Positions 9,818-21,858 are shown, counted from the first letter of the stretch. The stretch: DNA of 64,000 nt from Strix aluco (GCF_031877795.1 NC_133970.1:42949533-43013532); one strand, 5' to 3'. The notes: generated from the letters alone by a model not told the origin. Translations and numbers: made by a program.

Positions 9818-10474
9818 AATCCCCCTTTTTGTTTTTGAGCATCCAGACCCCCCTGTGGTCCTGTGCTAAAAACATTGCACCGACAGTCCTCTGCAGGGCC
9901 CTTTGCAGAAGGCCTATAAGGCAAGGCAACGTTGAGAGCACAGTCACTACAATCAAAAGGACTACCCCTACAGTTTTGATTAACGTTATCAACCAACCAG
10001 ATAATCCCCAACCTTTAAACATCCTTGTCAGCCAGTCCAAGCCATCATCTTCTGTTAAGCGTTTGACTCCATCCTTCAATTGCTGAATGCTTTTAAAAAT
10101 AGATTCTGAATGATCGGATAGATTCATACAACACATTCCTCCAAATTCAGCACAACCATGTCCTTGCGCTAGAAGCAAAAGTCAATCGCAGCTCTATTTT
10201 ATAATGTAGCATCTCTAACACTATCAGCATCAGTTAAAAGGCCACTTAAAGCTAAAGAAGTAGCATTAGTTTGTTTGCTAAGCCAAAACTGCAGTGAGTT
10301 CAGCCATGTATCCACAGGTATTTCTACCAAGCATGTAGAGAACGGATTTTCAGGGCTTGCGGTGGTACTTGGTTGTGAGACCACCCATCCTTCACTTTGA
10401 GGCAGGTTCCAATACAGGCCGAACACACCGAGCAGGAACCCAGCGAGAGCTGGCATCTGTGAAAACACAAACAT
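9783..10474 (-). pseudogene. Env remnant (signal peptide, short SU piece, TM) of ERV-9k
   Basis: The minus-strand frame 10474-10199 begins with a hydrophobic leader (MFVFSQMPALAGFLLG) and a short surface piece containing NPFSTCLV, then jumps straight to transmembrane-subunit sequence (SKQTNATSLALSGLL). A second frame, 10178-9783, carries the disulfide block GHGCAEFGGMCC (C-x6-CC), a helical region and a long hydrophobic anchor (about residues 65-95), and runs into the 3' LTR. Most of the surface subunit and the fusion peptide are deleted, and there is a frame break near 10185. Env normally binds the receptor and fuses membranes; this copy cannot. Confidence 0.85.
9818..9836 (-). other. Polypurine tract of ERV-9k
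   Basis: On the minus strand an A-rich stretch followed by AAAAAGGGGGATT abuts the 3' LTR start. This is where plus-strand DNA synthesis is primed. Confidence 0.85.
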
Positions 10475-10497
10475 AACCCCTGCTCCAAGTTAATATC

Positions 10498-11103
10498 TCA
10501 TTCGGTTTCCGTTTCATCTTTCCTAACTTCCTTTTTCCAGGGTCGCACCCACTGACTCAGAACCCATCTAGTGCCGGTATCGGTAATAACGCAGGCATAG
10601 CCTCGACCCGTCATTGTTAGTTCCACAGGTCCTTTCCACTCTCCTATAGCAACATCTTTGTACTGAGCAAAAGCACCATCTCCACACCAGCTTATATCGG
10701 ATTTCAGATCCAGAGCAAAAGCACCATCTCCACACCGGCTTATATCAGATTTCAGATCCATAGTATGTATTACTACTGGTGGTTCCTCCCTATCACCTGT
10801 GAGCCGTAAGTAAGTAATTTGACACATACACCGCTTTTGCAAGTGGTTCTGCAGCAGCCAAGACCTCTCCCCCTTTTTGTTTTTGCAAAAGCGCTTTTAA
10901 AGTTTTGATGCGCTCTCTCCACTATAGCTTGCCCCGTGGGGGAATGTGGTATACCTGTGATGTGACGTATACCCCAGAGTTGACAAAAGAGAGCAAATTT
11001 TTTGAGAGGTATAGGCTGATCCATTATCAGTTTCACGGGTCAATTGAACTAATTTCCCATATTCCCTGGCACATTCCGCCCTACCGCGACGGTAACTTCT
11101 CAC
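10498..11103 (-). pseudogene. Integrase core and C-terminus remnant of ERV-9k
   Basis: The frames 11103-10897 and 11036-10773 carry the catalytic-core blocks around TDNGSAYTS (second Asp of DDE) and GIPHSPTGQAIVERAHQ (the Glu of DDE) in two frames. The frame 10842-10498 holds the C-terminal DNA-binding block WKGPVELTMTGRGYACV. Within the last frame there is an in-frame duplication: a unit with DLKSDISRCGDGAFA is followed by a near copy (DLKSDISWCGDGAFA), visible as a repeat near 10671-10755. At least two frame breaks disable it. Confidence 0.8.
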
Positions 11104-11460
11104 AGCTTAGTGCTTTTTCACAGTTCAGTGTTGCAGCGGACAGCTGTTTTTGCCTGTTACCTTGGCACAACTCAGTAGTTTCTTATCTATCTTCCAAGGC
11201 CTGTTCTTCATCAACCCCTGCAATTGCTTAGAGGCTGTGTAAGGCTGACAGGCCAATGCCTCCCACATCTCCCCTTTCTTTGTTTTGCAGCAGTACCTGC
11301 AACACTTATTTCAAGACTTTATGAATTAAAGGTTAGGCAAACTTCAAAAAATGCAGCATACTTAAAACAATTTTACAGAATGCTAGAAACAATACAGCAG
11401 TTACAGTTATTAGGTAAAAAAGAGGAGGCTAATTTCAGTACCCATAACTAAGGGATATGA

Positions 11461-11535
11461 CTAAATACTACAAAAATAAACAGTAAGGAAAATACATGCC
11501 TAAATACTACAAAAATAAACAATAAGGAAAATATG
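11461..11535. repeat. Tandem duplication, about 35-40 bp unit, two copies
   Basis: The segment CTAAATACTACAAAAATAAA and the following AGTAAGGAAAATA repeats once, at about 11464-11495 and 11502-11533, with one base difference. It lies at the edge of the LTR inserted in ERV-9k. It is a local duplication with no evident function. Confidence 0.85.
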
Positions 11536-11539
11536 GAAT

Positions 11540-11900
11540 AGCACACTTACTTAATGGGGTACTAACATTCAGATCTGCAATTGCTGGGGAACCCTGGATG
11601 CAGCGAGAATTTAGAGTGCCCTTCCTCGCAAACCGGAAATCCTACGCGATGCGTCCATCCGTAGGTGAGGCATCCAACATCGCTGCAAGCAGGTCCAGCC
11701 TCATTTATCTAATTCAGCAGGCCAAAATAACTGGCAATTTTCTTTGAGCGGAAACATCTGATCTCATCCTCCTGTTGGGTTCCACCCAGAGCCTGGCCAC
11801 CACTCAAGGGGGAAAACCAAGGGAGTTTCTAATAAGGTTAAACACTTGAGTTCCTAATTCTTAATATGGCTAAAGAAAAAAAATTGAATATACACATTCT
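11540..11900 (-). repeat. LTR-E fragment inserted in ERV-9k (minus orientation)
   Basis: The segment shares, in reverse complement, the ACCTACGGRTGGACGCATCGCG block and the CCTGGCCAGGCTCTGG-like block with the plus-strand LTR at 16596-17413 and with the copy at 48504-49176. Edges are approximate, because the sequence on both sides is AT-rich and diverged. It separates the two sets of integrase pieces in ERV-9k. Confidence 0.55.
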
Positions 11901-12086
11901 TATAGCATTTCATCCTTATTAATAACTACATTTTGTCTAAGCTACATCTTTCACTAGTGACTAGTAAGCCTATATGTTTCATCAAGGAGTTGCAAGTACT
12001 GTTAGCATTTTCTCTTAAAAGAGTTGGGAACTGTAGTGTGATTAAGGACAGAGATAGTGTATTTTGTCCTATTGCAGCAGCAAGCA

Positions 12087-12563
12087 TTACCCATCCATTC
12101 TGCTTATATGATCAGTTGAAGAGATGGCGAACTGTTGGCACAGGGGTATGCATAGCACCCACAGCTGGCTCCTGAGTGTCCACCAAAAGCTGCCTCTCAC
12201 GCCTTGGGTGTGATTGCACACAGCTTGCTGGTAACCACCGGGACTGTGACCTGTGAAAACACAAGCATAACCTCTTCCCCAGGTTATTAAAGGATATGGT
12301 CCTTCCCAGTTACACTTTCCAGGACTTGAGTCTTGCCCTGGACTTCTTGTTGATCTGGTATCTGTGATGAGAATCCAAATGCAGCAAAGGGAGTGACGTC
12401 GGAGTGACGTCAGATTGCCATAATTCTGAGGAGTGAGTCCCCGAGGGTTGACACCACTAGCTGTTGAAGAGAGAGAGTCCTTCTGGCATTCAGGGCAAGT
12501 CGCAATGATGTCTTTAGGCTGAGGCCTTGATAAAAAAAACATGGTTTTGTATTGCCCTGGCAT
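12087..12563 (-). pseudogene. Integrase zinc-domain end joined to integrase C-terminus (ERV-9k)
   Basis: The minus-strand frame begins near the second half of the integrase zinc domain (IIATCPECQKDS, a C-x2-C pair), continues with GVNPRGL, and after a short scrambled stretch jumps to the C-terminal block WEGPYPLITWGRGYACV. The whole DDE catalytic core is missing, so it is an internally deleted integrase. A second C-terminal block lies at about 10570-10630, so this provirus has two copies of that part, which a simple provirus should not have. The extra piece may come from a nested or recombined relative. Confidence 0.75.
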
Positions 12564-12899
12564 TTTGGTGGAAAAATTGCATGTGAAAGCTGTGCTTGCT
12601 GTATTTCTGAGATGACATTAGCTGCACGGTGGAGATCTTGTTTTTGCTTTCTCTGAAAGTACTCTGGGTGATGTCAGTGAAGGATCTCTTCGCAAAACAT
12701 AAAGCAAGCTATGCAGATCATCATTAGTTAGGCCCAACAACAGCTATATCCAATTTATGGTTTGTAACAGTTTCTGTAAATCATTTAAAGTCTTAACATC
12801 AGTTTTAAGTTTAAGGTGTTGGGGGACGATGGTCTGTTCACAAATTCACCACCCCGGGTACTGCCATGGTGATGATCGCTGTACCTTTTCAGGTGCTAT

Positions 12900-13980
12900 T
12901 TGTCACCCCATTTGAGATACTGAGTCTTTGGGTAAAGCAAGAGCCTTTTCCATGATCCCCTGTGTTTCTGCTGCTATAAGGATGTCATCCATATAATGAT
13001 ATATAACAGTCTAGGAGACCTGCATTGTGGGAGTATTTTTTATGCCTTATGGTAAAACAACCCAGTGGTACTGTGTTGTACAAGGGAATGGAGAAAAAAT
13101 AAATCTTTCAGATCAATTATTAGAAAATGCCAGTTTAGGGGAATCAATGTGTTGGAGATCATGTAAAAGTCACCATTTACCACTTTTATCTGATATAACA
13201 AACACCAGGGGGTTCCAAGGACTGGTAGGTATATGTCCTGCATTTAACTGTTTATGAATTAAATCCTTAAGGTGGCACAACTTTTCCATTGGCAAGGGCC
13301 ACTGACCCACCCATACAGGTGATTCTGTTTTCCAGGTTAGTTTCAGGGTGGGTTGTGCTGCAGTGGCAATTAAGACAAATTTGATCTGATTTGAGTTCCC
13401 CATTGAGCCATACAGTCATGACCCCATGATGTAATAGGGGTTTCCAATATAAATGGATGAATATTTGCTACCCAGTTTTCTGGGCCCCTTACCTGAATGA
13501 GTTATTTGGTTTGAAACATTACAGCATGACCACCAACCCTGAAAAGCACTCGTGTTACCCGAGCTAACAGCCAATCTGCTCGCAGATATTACAGTCACAT
13601 CCGCACCAGTATGTAAAATGCCTGTCAGTTCAACAGATTCTTCTGCTTTGGTGAGGGCACATTTTATCAGAGGTCGACTTTGTCTCCCTGTCTGAGCTCA
13701 AAATGTTTGAGGAGTACCTGCTGATCCAAATCCTGAGTCACCCCAGCTGTAGTAAAATAAACAAGCTGAGTAAGTTTGACCTCTGGTAAAACGAACAACC
13801 CCTGTAAGGTTATAGATGATTTTTATGACAATACCCTTCTCAGATAGATGGTACAAAGGTGCACTCTCCGCACAGAGTACGCACCTAAATTCAAGACAAC
13901 AATTAATACAGAATTACTGCCTCCTGCTAGAGGAGATATTTCACCTGTGACACTTCAAACACTGAGCCCAAACAAACAGG
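12900..13980 (-). pseudogene. dUTPase, protease and reverse transcriptase remnants (ERV-9k)
   Basis: From right to left on the plus strand: dUTPase-like sequence around 13680-13800, a protease remnant around 13560-13620 (GADVTVISA, lacking a clean DTGA), the reverse transcriptase start at 13403-13170 (WKTESPVWVGQWPLPMEKL and the PSTSPWNP-type block reduced), the block LIIDLKDLFF near 13160, and the catalytic YMDD at 12995-12984. The gene order dUTPase-protease-RT is that of betaretrovirus-like elements. Several frame breaks and deletions separate these pieces; no continuous frame exceeds about 80 residues. Confidence 0.75.
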
Positions 13981-14190
13981 CAGCACCGATGACCCAGTGG
14001 GTACTATGGCACTCTGTCAAAGAAGTCCGCAGTCTGCAGCTGCCACGTCTCGCACACGCAAAACAGTCACACAAAGAGGCCTCTTACACTTATTTCTCAC
14101 ACAACATAAAATGATAAACGCTGCAAACATCAAAACACTGTTAAGAATATATAAAACTATTAAACTATTACTTGTTGATTATGTGGTGTG

Positions 14191-15686
14191 TCAGCAGCTT
14201 CTGTAAAAACTGCCGCTTTTGGCGGGGGGGGGGGGGGCGGTGAGAGCGTGGTGCCGGTCTCGGCCGCAGGCAGTTAAGAGACTGAAGTCTTTCTCAGCCC
14301 ACCCATCAGCACTATCATAAGTAATGTTAATGAGAAAACTAAGAAAGTCCCAAGCCCCCCAAGCCTCAGGATTAACATCAATAGCGGCATGTAGTCTAGC
14401 AATGAATTTTGGATAGGGCTCCGTGGGCCCCTGTCTTACTCCTGTAAATGCTGGTGCTGCTTTTTCATCATGTACGGCTAAAATCGTTTTTAAGGCCAAT
14501 TCTTGGGTTAACCGTAACACTTCTGGTTGAAATCTAACTTGGCAGTCGGGGCTAGCAAAAGGGCCTGCGCCCATCAGCATTTGAGCTTGCACCCCATATA
14601 GAGGATCTCCTTGCTGACGGGGTGTGGCTGCTGGGAAGTTGAATTACTGAACCAGTACATGGTGATTTTAACTCATTTTCACCATATACTAATTCTGTAA
14701 CCCAGCACATCCCCATCATTTTCCAATCTCAGGCTCCCCACTCATTGCCTTGTGAGGTTACTGTTACCGGGAACGCCATTGGTCCCAGCTCGTTAAACTG
14801 CCCCTCAATTATCGCATCCCGAGTAACTCCCCGCCATCGATGTGCCGGATTACCATTACCACCCGCGCCTCCCAGTGCCCCCCCTCCCATTTGAGCCGAC
14901 GATGGCAGCGGCCCGAGAGCCACCGTTTCCCTCTGACCACCCCCCCCCCGTATCGCGGAGGAAGGGGTTAAAAGGAAGAGGGGGAGGCGGCAGTGCTGTG
15001 GGGGTGGGTTGAGCCGCTTGCTGCATTCGGATTTCAAGTTGCTCTAATTTTCTCGTTAGTTCTTGCAGGTGTTGATCTTGTAAAACCATAACGAGATTGT
15101 TCCTGCACCAACCGGGGTGTCGGGGGCGAGGACGGGGGCAGGGCTGGGTCGGCGCCTTCCTCTGGCGAGGCGGGGGGCGGCGGGAGCGGGGCGGGGCGCT
15201 CCGGGGATTGGTCCTTTGAGCTTGAGGGGGGGACTCAAGCGGTGGTAAATCTGTTGATTTTTGCTCTTGCCTTCCCTGCCGCACGGGTGCTGCGCGTGCA
15301 GCGTCCCCGTCCCTCCTTTTAGGAGCCGCCTTGGGGAACAGGGATCCCGCGAACGTCCCAGCAGTGGCGGAATCCTGAGCGCCAGCGCGTTCGGCCTCTG
15401 CTGACCAGGCAGCGAAAGCGGAGGCGGGGGTCTGCCGTTCTGCTTTCAGTTCTGTCAGAGTGTCTAGGACCAATCTCCACACAGTGGAGAGTTTCCCACT
15501 GTCTTTAGAGCCTGAGCTAATGTCGTCCCACAGTGCCGCTGCGGTCACTGAGGGGATTAATCCATGCTGCCGAGCCCACAACAGCACCCTCCTCAGGTTC
15601 CCCTGATAAGATAATCCTCTCTCAGAGAGTATATGTTGGAGGAGTTTAACCACTGCCGCTTCTTCTTTACCCAGCGCGGACCCCAT
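14191..15686 (-). pseudogene. gag of ERV-9k, frame-broken and truncated
   Basis: The start at 15686 encodes MGSALGKEEAAVV, a myristoylation-type Gag N-terminus with a betaretroviral matrix fold signature and a long proline-arginine-rich linker (about residues 125-200). The frame is lost near the C-run at 14940-14949 and continues in another frame from 15037 to 14729 (end of linker and start of capsid), then from 14592 to 14191 (capsid C-terminus with RQGPTEPYPKFIARLHAAI, the major homology region). A long G/C homopolymer at 14222-14236 precedes the break. No nucleocapsid zinc knuckle is visible, so the 3' end of gag is deleted. Confidence 0.85.
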
Positions 15687-15883
15687 CTCCTCCCCAGCCG
15701 CTCACCTGATCAGGGCGAGATTCCCGACGATTGCGCGCGCGTCTTCCCAGGTGCCGGGGCAGCGCCTGCTACGGCTGCTTCTGCCCCCTCTGGGCCGTCT
15801 TCTCTTGCTCGGGCAAGCACTGACGGGAGGGTCCCGATTCCCCAGGGTTTGAATCCCGCGTATCTTCGATGAGGCTCCCTCGG

Positions 15884-15901
15884 GTCCCTGGTCGGGCGCC
15901 A
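15884..15901 (-). other. Primer-binding site of ERV-9k, tRNA-Lys3-like
   Basis: The minus strand reads TGGCGCCCGACCAGGGAC two bases from the 5' LTR end. It differs from the tRNA-Lys3 complement by one base (C for A at position 11). Confidence 0.85.
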
Positions 15902-15903
15902 GT

Positions 15904-16286
15904 TGCCGACGCGGAAGTCTCGGACACAACTTAGACGACCAATTTGATCAAGTTGATGCCACTTTATTAAAGGCTACACAGCAATTTATACTCTATCACA
16001 AGCTTCACGCGCCGCTATCTTATTGTTAATAGGCTAAAGCTACTTGTTCACACGCCCTTCTGCCCTCTATGATTGGTCCCGGTGTGGTGTCCACGCGCTG
16101 CTCTCCCCCCAGGTAGACCCCCGGTTTTCGACATTCCAACATCTTTATCTCTTGGGCAGGAATGTAGTTTCTCAGGCCGTCTCGGCCTTGTTTTTGTCCT
16201 TGAACACAGCTGCAGCCTGTTGTTACAGAGAGGCCCCTTGGTCTGGATCGCTCACAACATGTCCGTTGTTCTCCAGCGATGCCACA
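15904..16286 (-). repeat. 5' LTR of ERV-9k
   Basis: The partner of 9436-9817. About a dozen substitutions or small indels separate the two, for example near 15944 and in the stretch 16210-16228, giving roughly 3 percent divergence by eye. Confidence 0.92.
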
Positions 16287-16511
16287 GATATTAGGAAGCA
16301 TTTTTTTACAGAACGGGTAGTTAGGTGTTGGAATGGGCTGCCCAGGGAGGTGGTGGAGTCCCCATCCCTGGAGGTGTTTAAGAGTAAAGTTGACTTAGCA
16401 CTGAGTGATATGGTGTAGTTGGGAACTGTCAGTGTTAGGTCAATGGTTGGACTGGATGATCTTCAAGGTCTTTTCCAACCTAGACAATTCTGTGATTCTG
16501 TGATTCTGTGA
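16287..16511 (+). mobile_element. CR1 3' end, continuation of the element at 6750-9435
   Basis: Starts with the second GATATT (16287-16292, the target duplication) and resumes the CR1 exactly where it stopped at 9435. It encodes the final ORF2 residues ([20 protein letters not shown]) and ends with the CR1 tail in which GATTCTGT is repeated (16492-16508). The tail repeat is the signature of CR1 3' ends. Confidence 0.92.
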
Positions 16512-16595
16512 CCTATAGATGAATCCTGTATATTTTATAACTGATAACCATTGTGCTAGTAGGTATTGTACTAAGTTATAACAACCCACTTATGC

Positions 16596-17413
16596 TGATG
16601 TAAAAAGTGCTAAAGTGTTGAAGTATTGAAGCCTAAACAACAGGGCCCAAGCCGAAGTTGCTAACTTAGTATGTAGTCATTAGTGAAATATGTATGCTCA
16701 TTAATGAAAGATGGATCTTAGATATCATATACTCATGATGAATGTAATGAAAACATGTCTATCCTGAATGTATCTTTCTTCTTCCTTGTGTAGGGGCAAG
16801 TTAACAAGGCCGTGAAGCCAGCTGTCCGGCCTTGAGACCAGACATGTGGCCTTGTTCTAAAAAGAGCATAAATAAATTAGATAAGCAGGGAAAGTCCCTT
16901 AGCTTCTCCCCCCCCACACCGAGCCCTGGCCAGGCTCTGGGGGAATCTAATGTGAGAGTGAAACCAGATGTTCCACTTAAAACAAAGGTGCCAGCTATTC
17001 TGACTTGCTGATTTTTAGGTATATAAGGCTGGACCCGCTCACAGTGACTTTGGAAGCCTCACCTACGGGTGGACGCACCGCGTAGGATTTCCCACTTGCC
17101 AGGACAGGCTCTCCAAATCCTCGCTGTAACCGGGGCTGCCCAGCGACTGCGGATCTGGATGATGGTAACGTATGCAAGTGGTGATGGATCTTTCTTACTC
17201 ACTATTCTCTCTCTCAGGTAGTAATGATTTGATGCATTACCCTGTATTTTTCTGTTTGTTTACTTTAAGTGCACTATTCTGTCTTTTCTTACTGCATGTT
17301 TTCTGTATTATTCTGCTACATTATTTAGTTATCCCCAGTAAAATACACCTACTCTTTTCACTCTGGTGTCCGAGTTTAATTGGTATCATTAATCAGCAAA
17401 ACAGGGGGACACA
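16596..17413 (+). repeat. Solo LTR, family LTR-E (plus orientation)
   Basis: Starts TGATGTAAAAAGTGC and ends GGGGGACACA by comparison with the reverse copy at 48504-49176. It holds a TATATAAGG box at about 17021, a conserved GC-rich block with ACCTACGGGTGGACGCACCG, and a T-rich 3' third. No clear target duplication is seen, so the edges may be off by some bases. Confidence 0.65.
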
Positions 17414-20400
17414 AACAACCTGTGATCTTTAGCAACAATCAGCAATGAGCTTTTGATTCCTGCAACTGCTTACATTAATTTGTCATGGCTCACAAACTCA
17501 AGTCTGTCTTCCCAAGGAGAAGAACAAGAAGCATCTTCTTTGTCCTTGTTCTCTTTGTTTGTTTGTTTGTTTTTAAGACAAAAGTTTAGGCTTTCTCTAT
17601 TATTTCCTGGTCCCCAGAGCTGGTGAGGAGGATCTGTGGAAGTAGGGAGGCTGAGGGAGGGAAGTGGGAGAACAGAAGAGGTTGCAGCCTGGAGAAGATG
17701 CAAAGATTCACTCCGATTGCTGATGATGGGACTGTATGGAAAAACTGACATCAAAAGATGATTCATTGCTGCAGCTTTGTTGATATACTTTTGGATATCC
17801 CCTGACTTACTCAGCTCAGGATGGCAAAATGGACTTCTCACTATCTGATTTTTACTTTAAAATGTAGACTGTATTAGGTGTTAAGAAGTGTTTCATCTAA
17901 AACTTGAATAATCATTTGGCTAATACCTTATCTTAGAAGAAGCTGAGAAACAGTCTATTCCAAAGCCCTAAGTCATGTGTTTTCTTAGAAGATAATTTAG
18001 AAATTTCTAGACTGACTAAGACTGTGCTCAACTCAAGAGACATTAAGTAGCAGCAAACTGTAGACCATGACTCATTTGGTATCAGTTATATTATCTGGTT
18101 TAAAAGAAAACAAGAAGCAGTCACATGGTACATTTTAGTATCACTTCTTCACCGTGGGATTGCATGAAAGCACTAGTTCTTTGGATCTTTATAGTGCATG
18201 AAGCAAATGCCAGGCAGCTAAGTGATTTCCACAGTATAGAGACTGCACTGTGATTGACCAAAGTCCTGAGCAAACTGTGATGTTCTTAACATGTGATTAT
18301 TCTAAGAAAATGTGGAAAAAGGGCTCTACTTCCAAGAATAGTCACAGGCAGCAATGAACCAAGCAGGGGAATCTGGATACATGCTGTCACCCATTTGGCC
18401 TTAGCAATCATGCTGAGGTAAACCCTCACACCACAGTTTTGCATATTGAAGCTGGAATGCTGTTTCCAGTATAAGAGGACAAGGGGAGAGAAGAAATATT
18501 ACAAATATTTTTTTCTGGTAGCAACGTTCCATAGAAACTGAAACAATTCATAAGGCAACTTCTTAATAAAACAGCAGACAACTAACATAATCCCCCCCAG
18601 AGTTAAATCAAGCCTCTGTGAATTGAGCCTCTAGGCTAAACTGCATCTTCCATGGCTAGTAGAGATTTCTGTCTGAAATATGGTTCACCAGCTGGCCTAA
18701 ATTTTCTGTGCTGGAGTATGTTTCTGAGTAGACTAAGGAAGGTCTTTACAGGCTCATCAGACTGCTATCCAAGACAAACTTCCAGTTTAAACTCCTTCAA
18801 AGCTGGGGCAAACAATTTAGCTCTTACACACCATCTTTAATAAAATATCAGTCATCAGTTAACTGCAGAGGCAAACCACACTAATACACTAGTTTTGGGA
18901 AAAATAAGAAAGCATGGGAAGGCTTAAAGCAGAGACACTGCTGTAGACGTGCTGGGCCCATCTACGCTGCTTTTTGAGCTTACTCTCCAGGTCCACTCTA
19001 GAGCAAGGGCAGATGGGCAAGATGCTGGAGTGCTCTGTGGCAGCAGCCCTGGCAGTGACAGCAGCTGGAGAGAGAAAATGGTGTGCCATGAGCATGCACG
19101 TAGCCAGCAGCAGCTGCTTACAACTGCTGTGAATGACCTGTGCTGTACAGCTGGTGGCTGAGCAAAGCCAAGTATCCTGATCACAACAGCATGATCATAC
19201 CAGAAAATGTGAACTCTGTTTCCCTGTGCCATGGAGACTTCAAGGAGGGCATGGAGATGCTCTGGTATTGGGATAAAGGCTGTGCTGACCTGTTCTATGG
19301 GATGCTTTGGTAAATCACAGCCTCTCTGGCATGGCCATTCCCAGGGGTGATGCTCAGGGGGACTCCATAAGCCTGGAGGTTTCTGTCCAGAGTTGCACTT
19401 GGGTGTTTCCCTGATGCTCTGGGTATGATACAAGACAGGACAGTTCAACTTCATAGAGCCGCCACATGAAGTCATGAAGCTGTGGCTTGGAGCCTCATAG
19501 CCTCTTTAGTGACCTTGAGCCACTTCATTACTTTTGCCTCAGGTTCTCAGCTATAAAAGAGAAATAAATATGCCTTATGTCTCAAGGGTACTCTTAAGTT
19601 AAGCCTGTTAATTACTATAACATGTACAGTTATTATGGTAATGGACCCTGTGCTGTGCTTAAGCAGAGGAAAACATCATTAAATAGTTATCAGTAGAAAC
19701 TGTAAATATCTTTTTTCCACAAAGCAAGCCATCCAGTGCTGTGAGTAAGTGTATTCCATATGAGCTTAGTCCATGTTGCATGGAAATAAGCCTTTTTTGC
19801 AAGACTGTATTTTTATACACTATAGTGTGGGCAAACACAAGCTCTGTCTGCTCCTACTCTAAGCTAAAAAAGCAATGAGATTGTATTAGTGCAGGTAATG
19901 CAGTTAATGCAGGTGCCTTCACACCAGACTGATTTTACACATTCTGTTTCTGTATATCTGAAGCCAGGCACTGATAATGGGACCCCTGTCACAGAGCACC
20001 TCCTTCAAATGAGCAACACTGGCAGCTGCTGCTGCAGACTCCACAAACAAAGGAGCAAATTCTGCAGCCTCTGTGCAGCCACAGCTCCATTGCTACAGAC
20101 CGTGGGATTTGTCCTAACCTAGTTTTTCATTTCCTTCACTGCTTTAAAGATCAAAATGCTCCTCAAAAGATTTCTACTTTTGAAAATAGGGTATCTAATT
20201 GACAGAAGTCTGTAGCTGATAAAGTATAGTTTTGAATAATCTGCAGGCATTTGTTCAAGAAGAAACATGATCTGATGTAAGTGCATGCCTAAAGAGGTGG
20301 ATTTTTTTCCCCAATAAATGTTAGTCTTTTTATTATCAGATACCAAGGAGGTTCTTCAAAAGTATTTTTTCTCTTCCAAAATCCTACTGCCAGTGCATTT

Positions 20401-20736
20401 TACGAGAAGAAAAATCCTTACTCTTTTTAAAGAAAGACCTATGTTTAGACATCCCCTTTTAATCCAGAAGATTTCTGACATAAGGACATTTTCTTGTTTA
20501 ATACATAGCTAAAGTATGTTGTTGACAGATATTCTGCCAGAAGCGATTTCCCCTGGGAAAGTGAGGTAGTATAGACTTCCTTCCTCATCTGAGGAACACT
20601 GAGATGTGCTTTTCCAGGCAGCTGTTCAAGGAAGCGTGTGTCAGGCTCATAAGAAAGTCTGCAAGTTCTGCATCAGAGCCACCTTCTTCCCCTGCTCAAC
20701 TGATGGCAACACCTGAGACCATTCTTGTATGAGTAT
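17414..20736. other. 3.3 kb without recognisable gene or repeat
   Basis: Ordinary AT-rich sequence with a short GTTT repeat near 17556-17570 and no long frame carrying a protein motif. The longest frame (19475-18924, minus, 183 codons) has no recognisable domain and no homologue that I can name. This is probably ancestral host intergenic or intronic DNA and would be the best stretch for placing the locus by synteny. Confidence 0.5.
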
Positions 20737-20772
20737 ATTGGGTTTGCATGGCAAGGTTTTGATAGCAGGGGG

Positions 20773-21382
20773 TGTGGTGGTTTGACCTTGGCTAAATGCC
20801 AGGTACCCACCAAGTCGCTCTATCACTTCCCCCCCTTTCCCCTTTTTTTCTCAATAGGGCAAAGAAGGGAAAGAAAATAAGATAGGAAAACAAAGCAATC
20901 CTTGTGGGTAAAACAACAGCAGTTTTAATATAAGCAAAGCGAAGCAAAGGTCCGCGCGCGTAAGCAAAAAAAAAAAAAAACAGATTTATTCTCTACTTCC
21001 CATGAACAGGCGATGTCGGGCCTTCTCAGGAAGCAGGGCTCCGATACGCGTAGTGGTTGCCTCGGAGGACCAAGGGTGACCCCCCCCATCACCTTCCTCC
21101 TTTTTCCCAGCTTTATACTGAGCAGACGTCATATGGTATGGAATATCCCTTTGGTCAGTTAGGGTCAGCTGTCCTGGCTGTGTCCCCTCCCAAGATCTTG
21201 CCCACCCCGTCCCACTGTGGGGGGGAAATGTCAGAAAGAGCCTTGGTGCTGTGTAAGCACTACTCAGCAGTAGCCACAACACCAGTGTGCTATCAACACC
21301 CTGCCAGCTCCCAGCATAAAACACAGCACCATGAGGGCTGCTACAGGGGAAAACCAATTCTGGCTCAGCCAGACCCGATACA
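20773..21382 (-). repeat. Solo LTR (LTR-B copy 1) inserted in LTR-A
   Basis: A 610-bp LTR which on the minus strand begins TGTATCGGGTCTGGCTG and ends ACCACCACA. GGGGG flanks both sides (20768-20772 and 21383-21387), consistent with a 5-bp duplication, though the G-run makes this ambiguous. A second copy, about equally long, is at 41373-41976. Confidence 0.85.
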
Positions 21383-21858
21383 GGGGGGCTACAGGGGTGG
21401 CTTCTGTGAGAAGATGCCAGAAGCTTCCTCTATGTCCAATACAGCCAGTGCCAGACGGCTCCAAGATGGACCCAACGCTGGCAAGGCCAAGCCCATCAGC
21501 CACAGTGGTAGCACCTCTGGGATAACATATTTAAGAAGGGGGAAAAAAAACCCTACACAACACCAGCAGCAGTCAGAAGAGAGGAGTAAGAATGTGTGAG
21601 AGAAACAACTCTGCAGACACCAAGGTCAGTGAAGAAGGAGGGGGAGGAGGAGCTCCAGGAATCAGAGCAGAGATTCCCCTGCAGCCCATGGTGAAGCCCA
21701 TGGTGAGGCAGCTGTGCCCCTGCAGCCCATGGAGGTTAATGGTGGAGCAGATGTCCACCTGCAGCCTGGGAAGGGCCCCATGCCGGAGCAGGTGGATGTG
21801 CCCGAAGGAGGCTGTGACCCCATGGGAAGCCCACGCTGGAGCAGTCTGTTGCTGGGAG

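Larger units (their letters stand above)
9436..16286 (-). mobile_element. ERV-9k: complete but decayed betaretrovirus-like provirus
   Basis: A 6.85-kb minus-strand provirus with both LTRs (15904-16286 is 5', 9436-9817 is 3'), PBS, remains of gag, dUTPase-protease, pol and env, and GATATT duplications. The LTRs differ at about a dozen positions, so it is clearly older than ERV-Trp and ERV-His. Env transmembrane sequence is close to that of ERV-Trp, placing it in the same broad clade. The interior has deletions, an LTR insertion and an odd doubling of integrase pieces. Confidence 0.92.

Noticed and set aside
9576..9869. Frames repeated at 9576-9869 and 16044-16418
   Set aside because: They are antisense frames in the two LTRs of ERV-9k; the second also runs into the CR1 tail.
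18924..19475. Minus-strand frame of 183 codons in the unique block
   Set aside because: No recognisable domain, no clear exon structure or splice context, and no flanking conserved frame.
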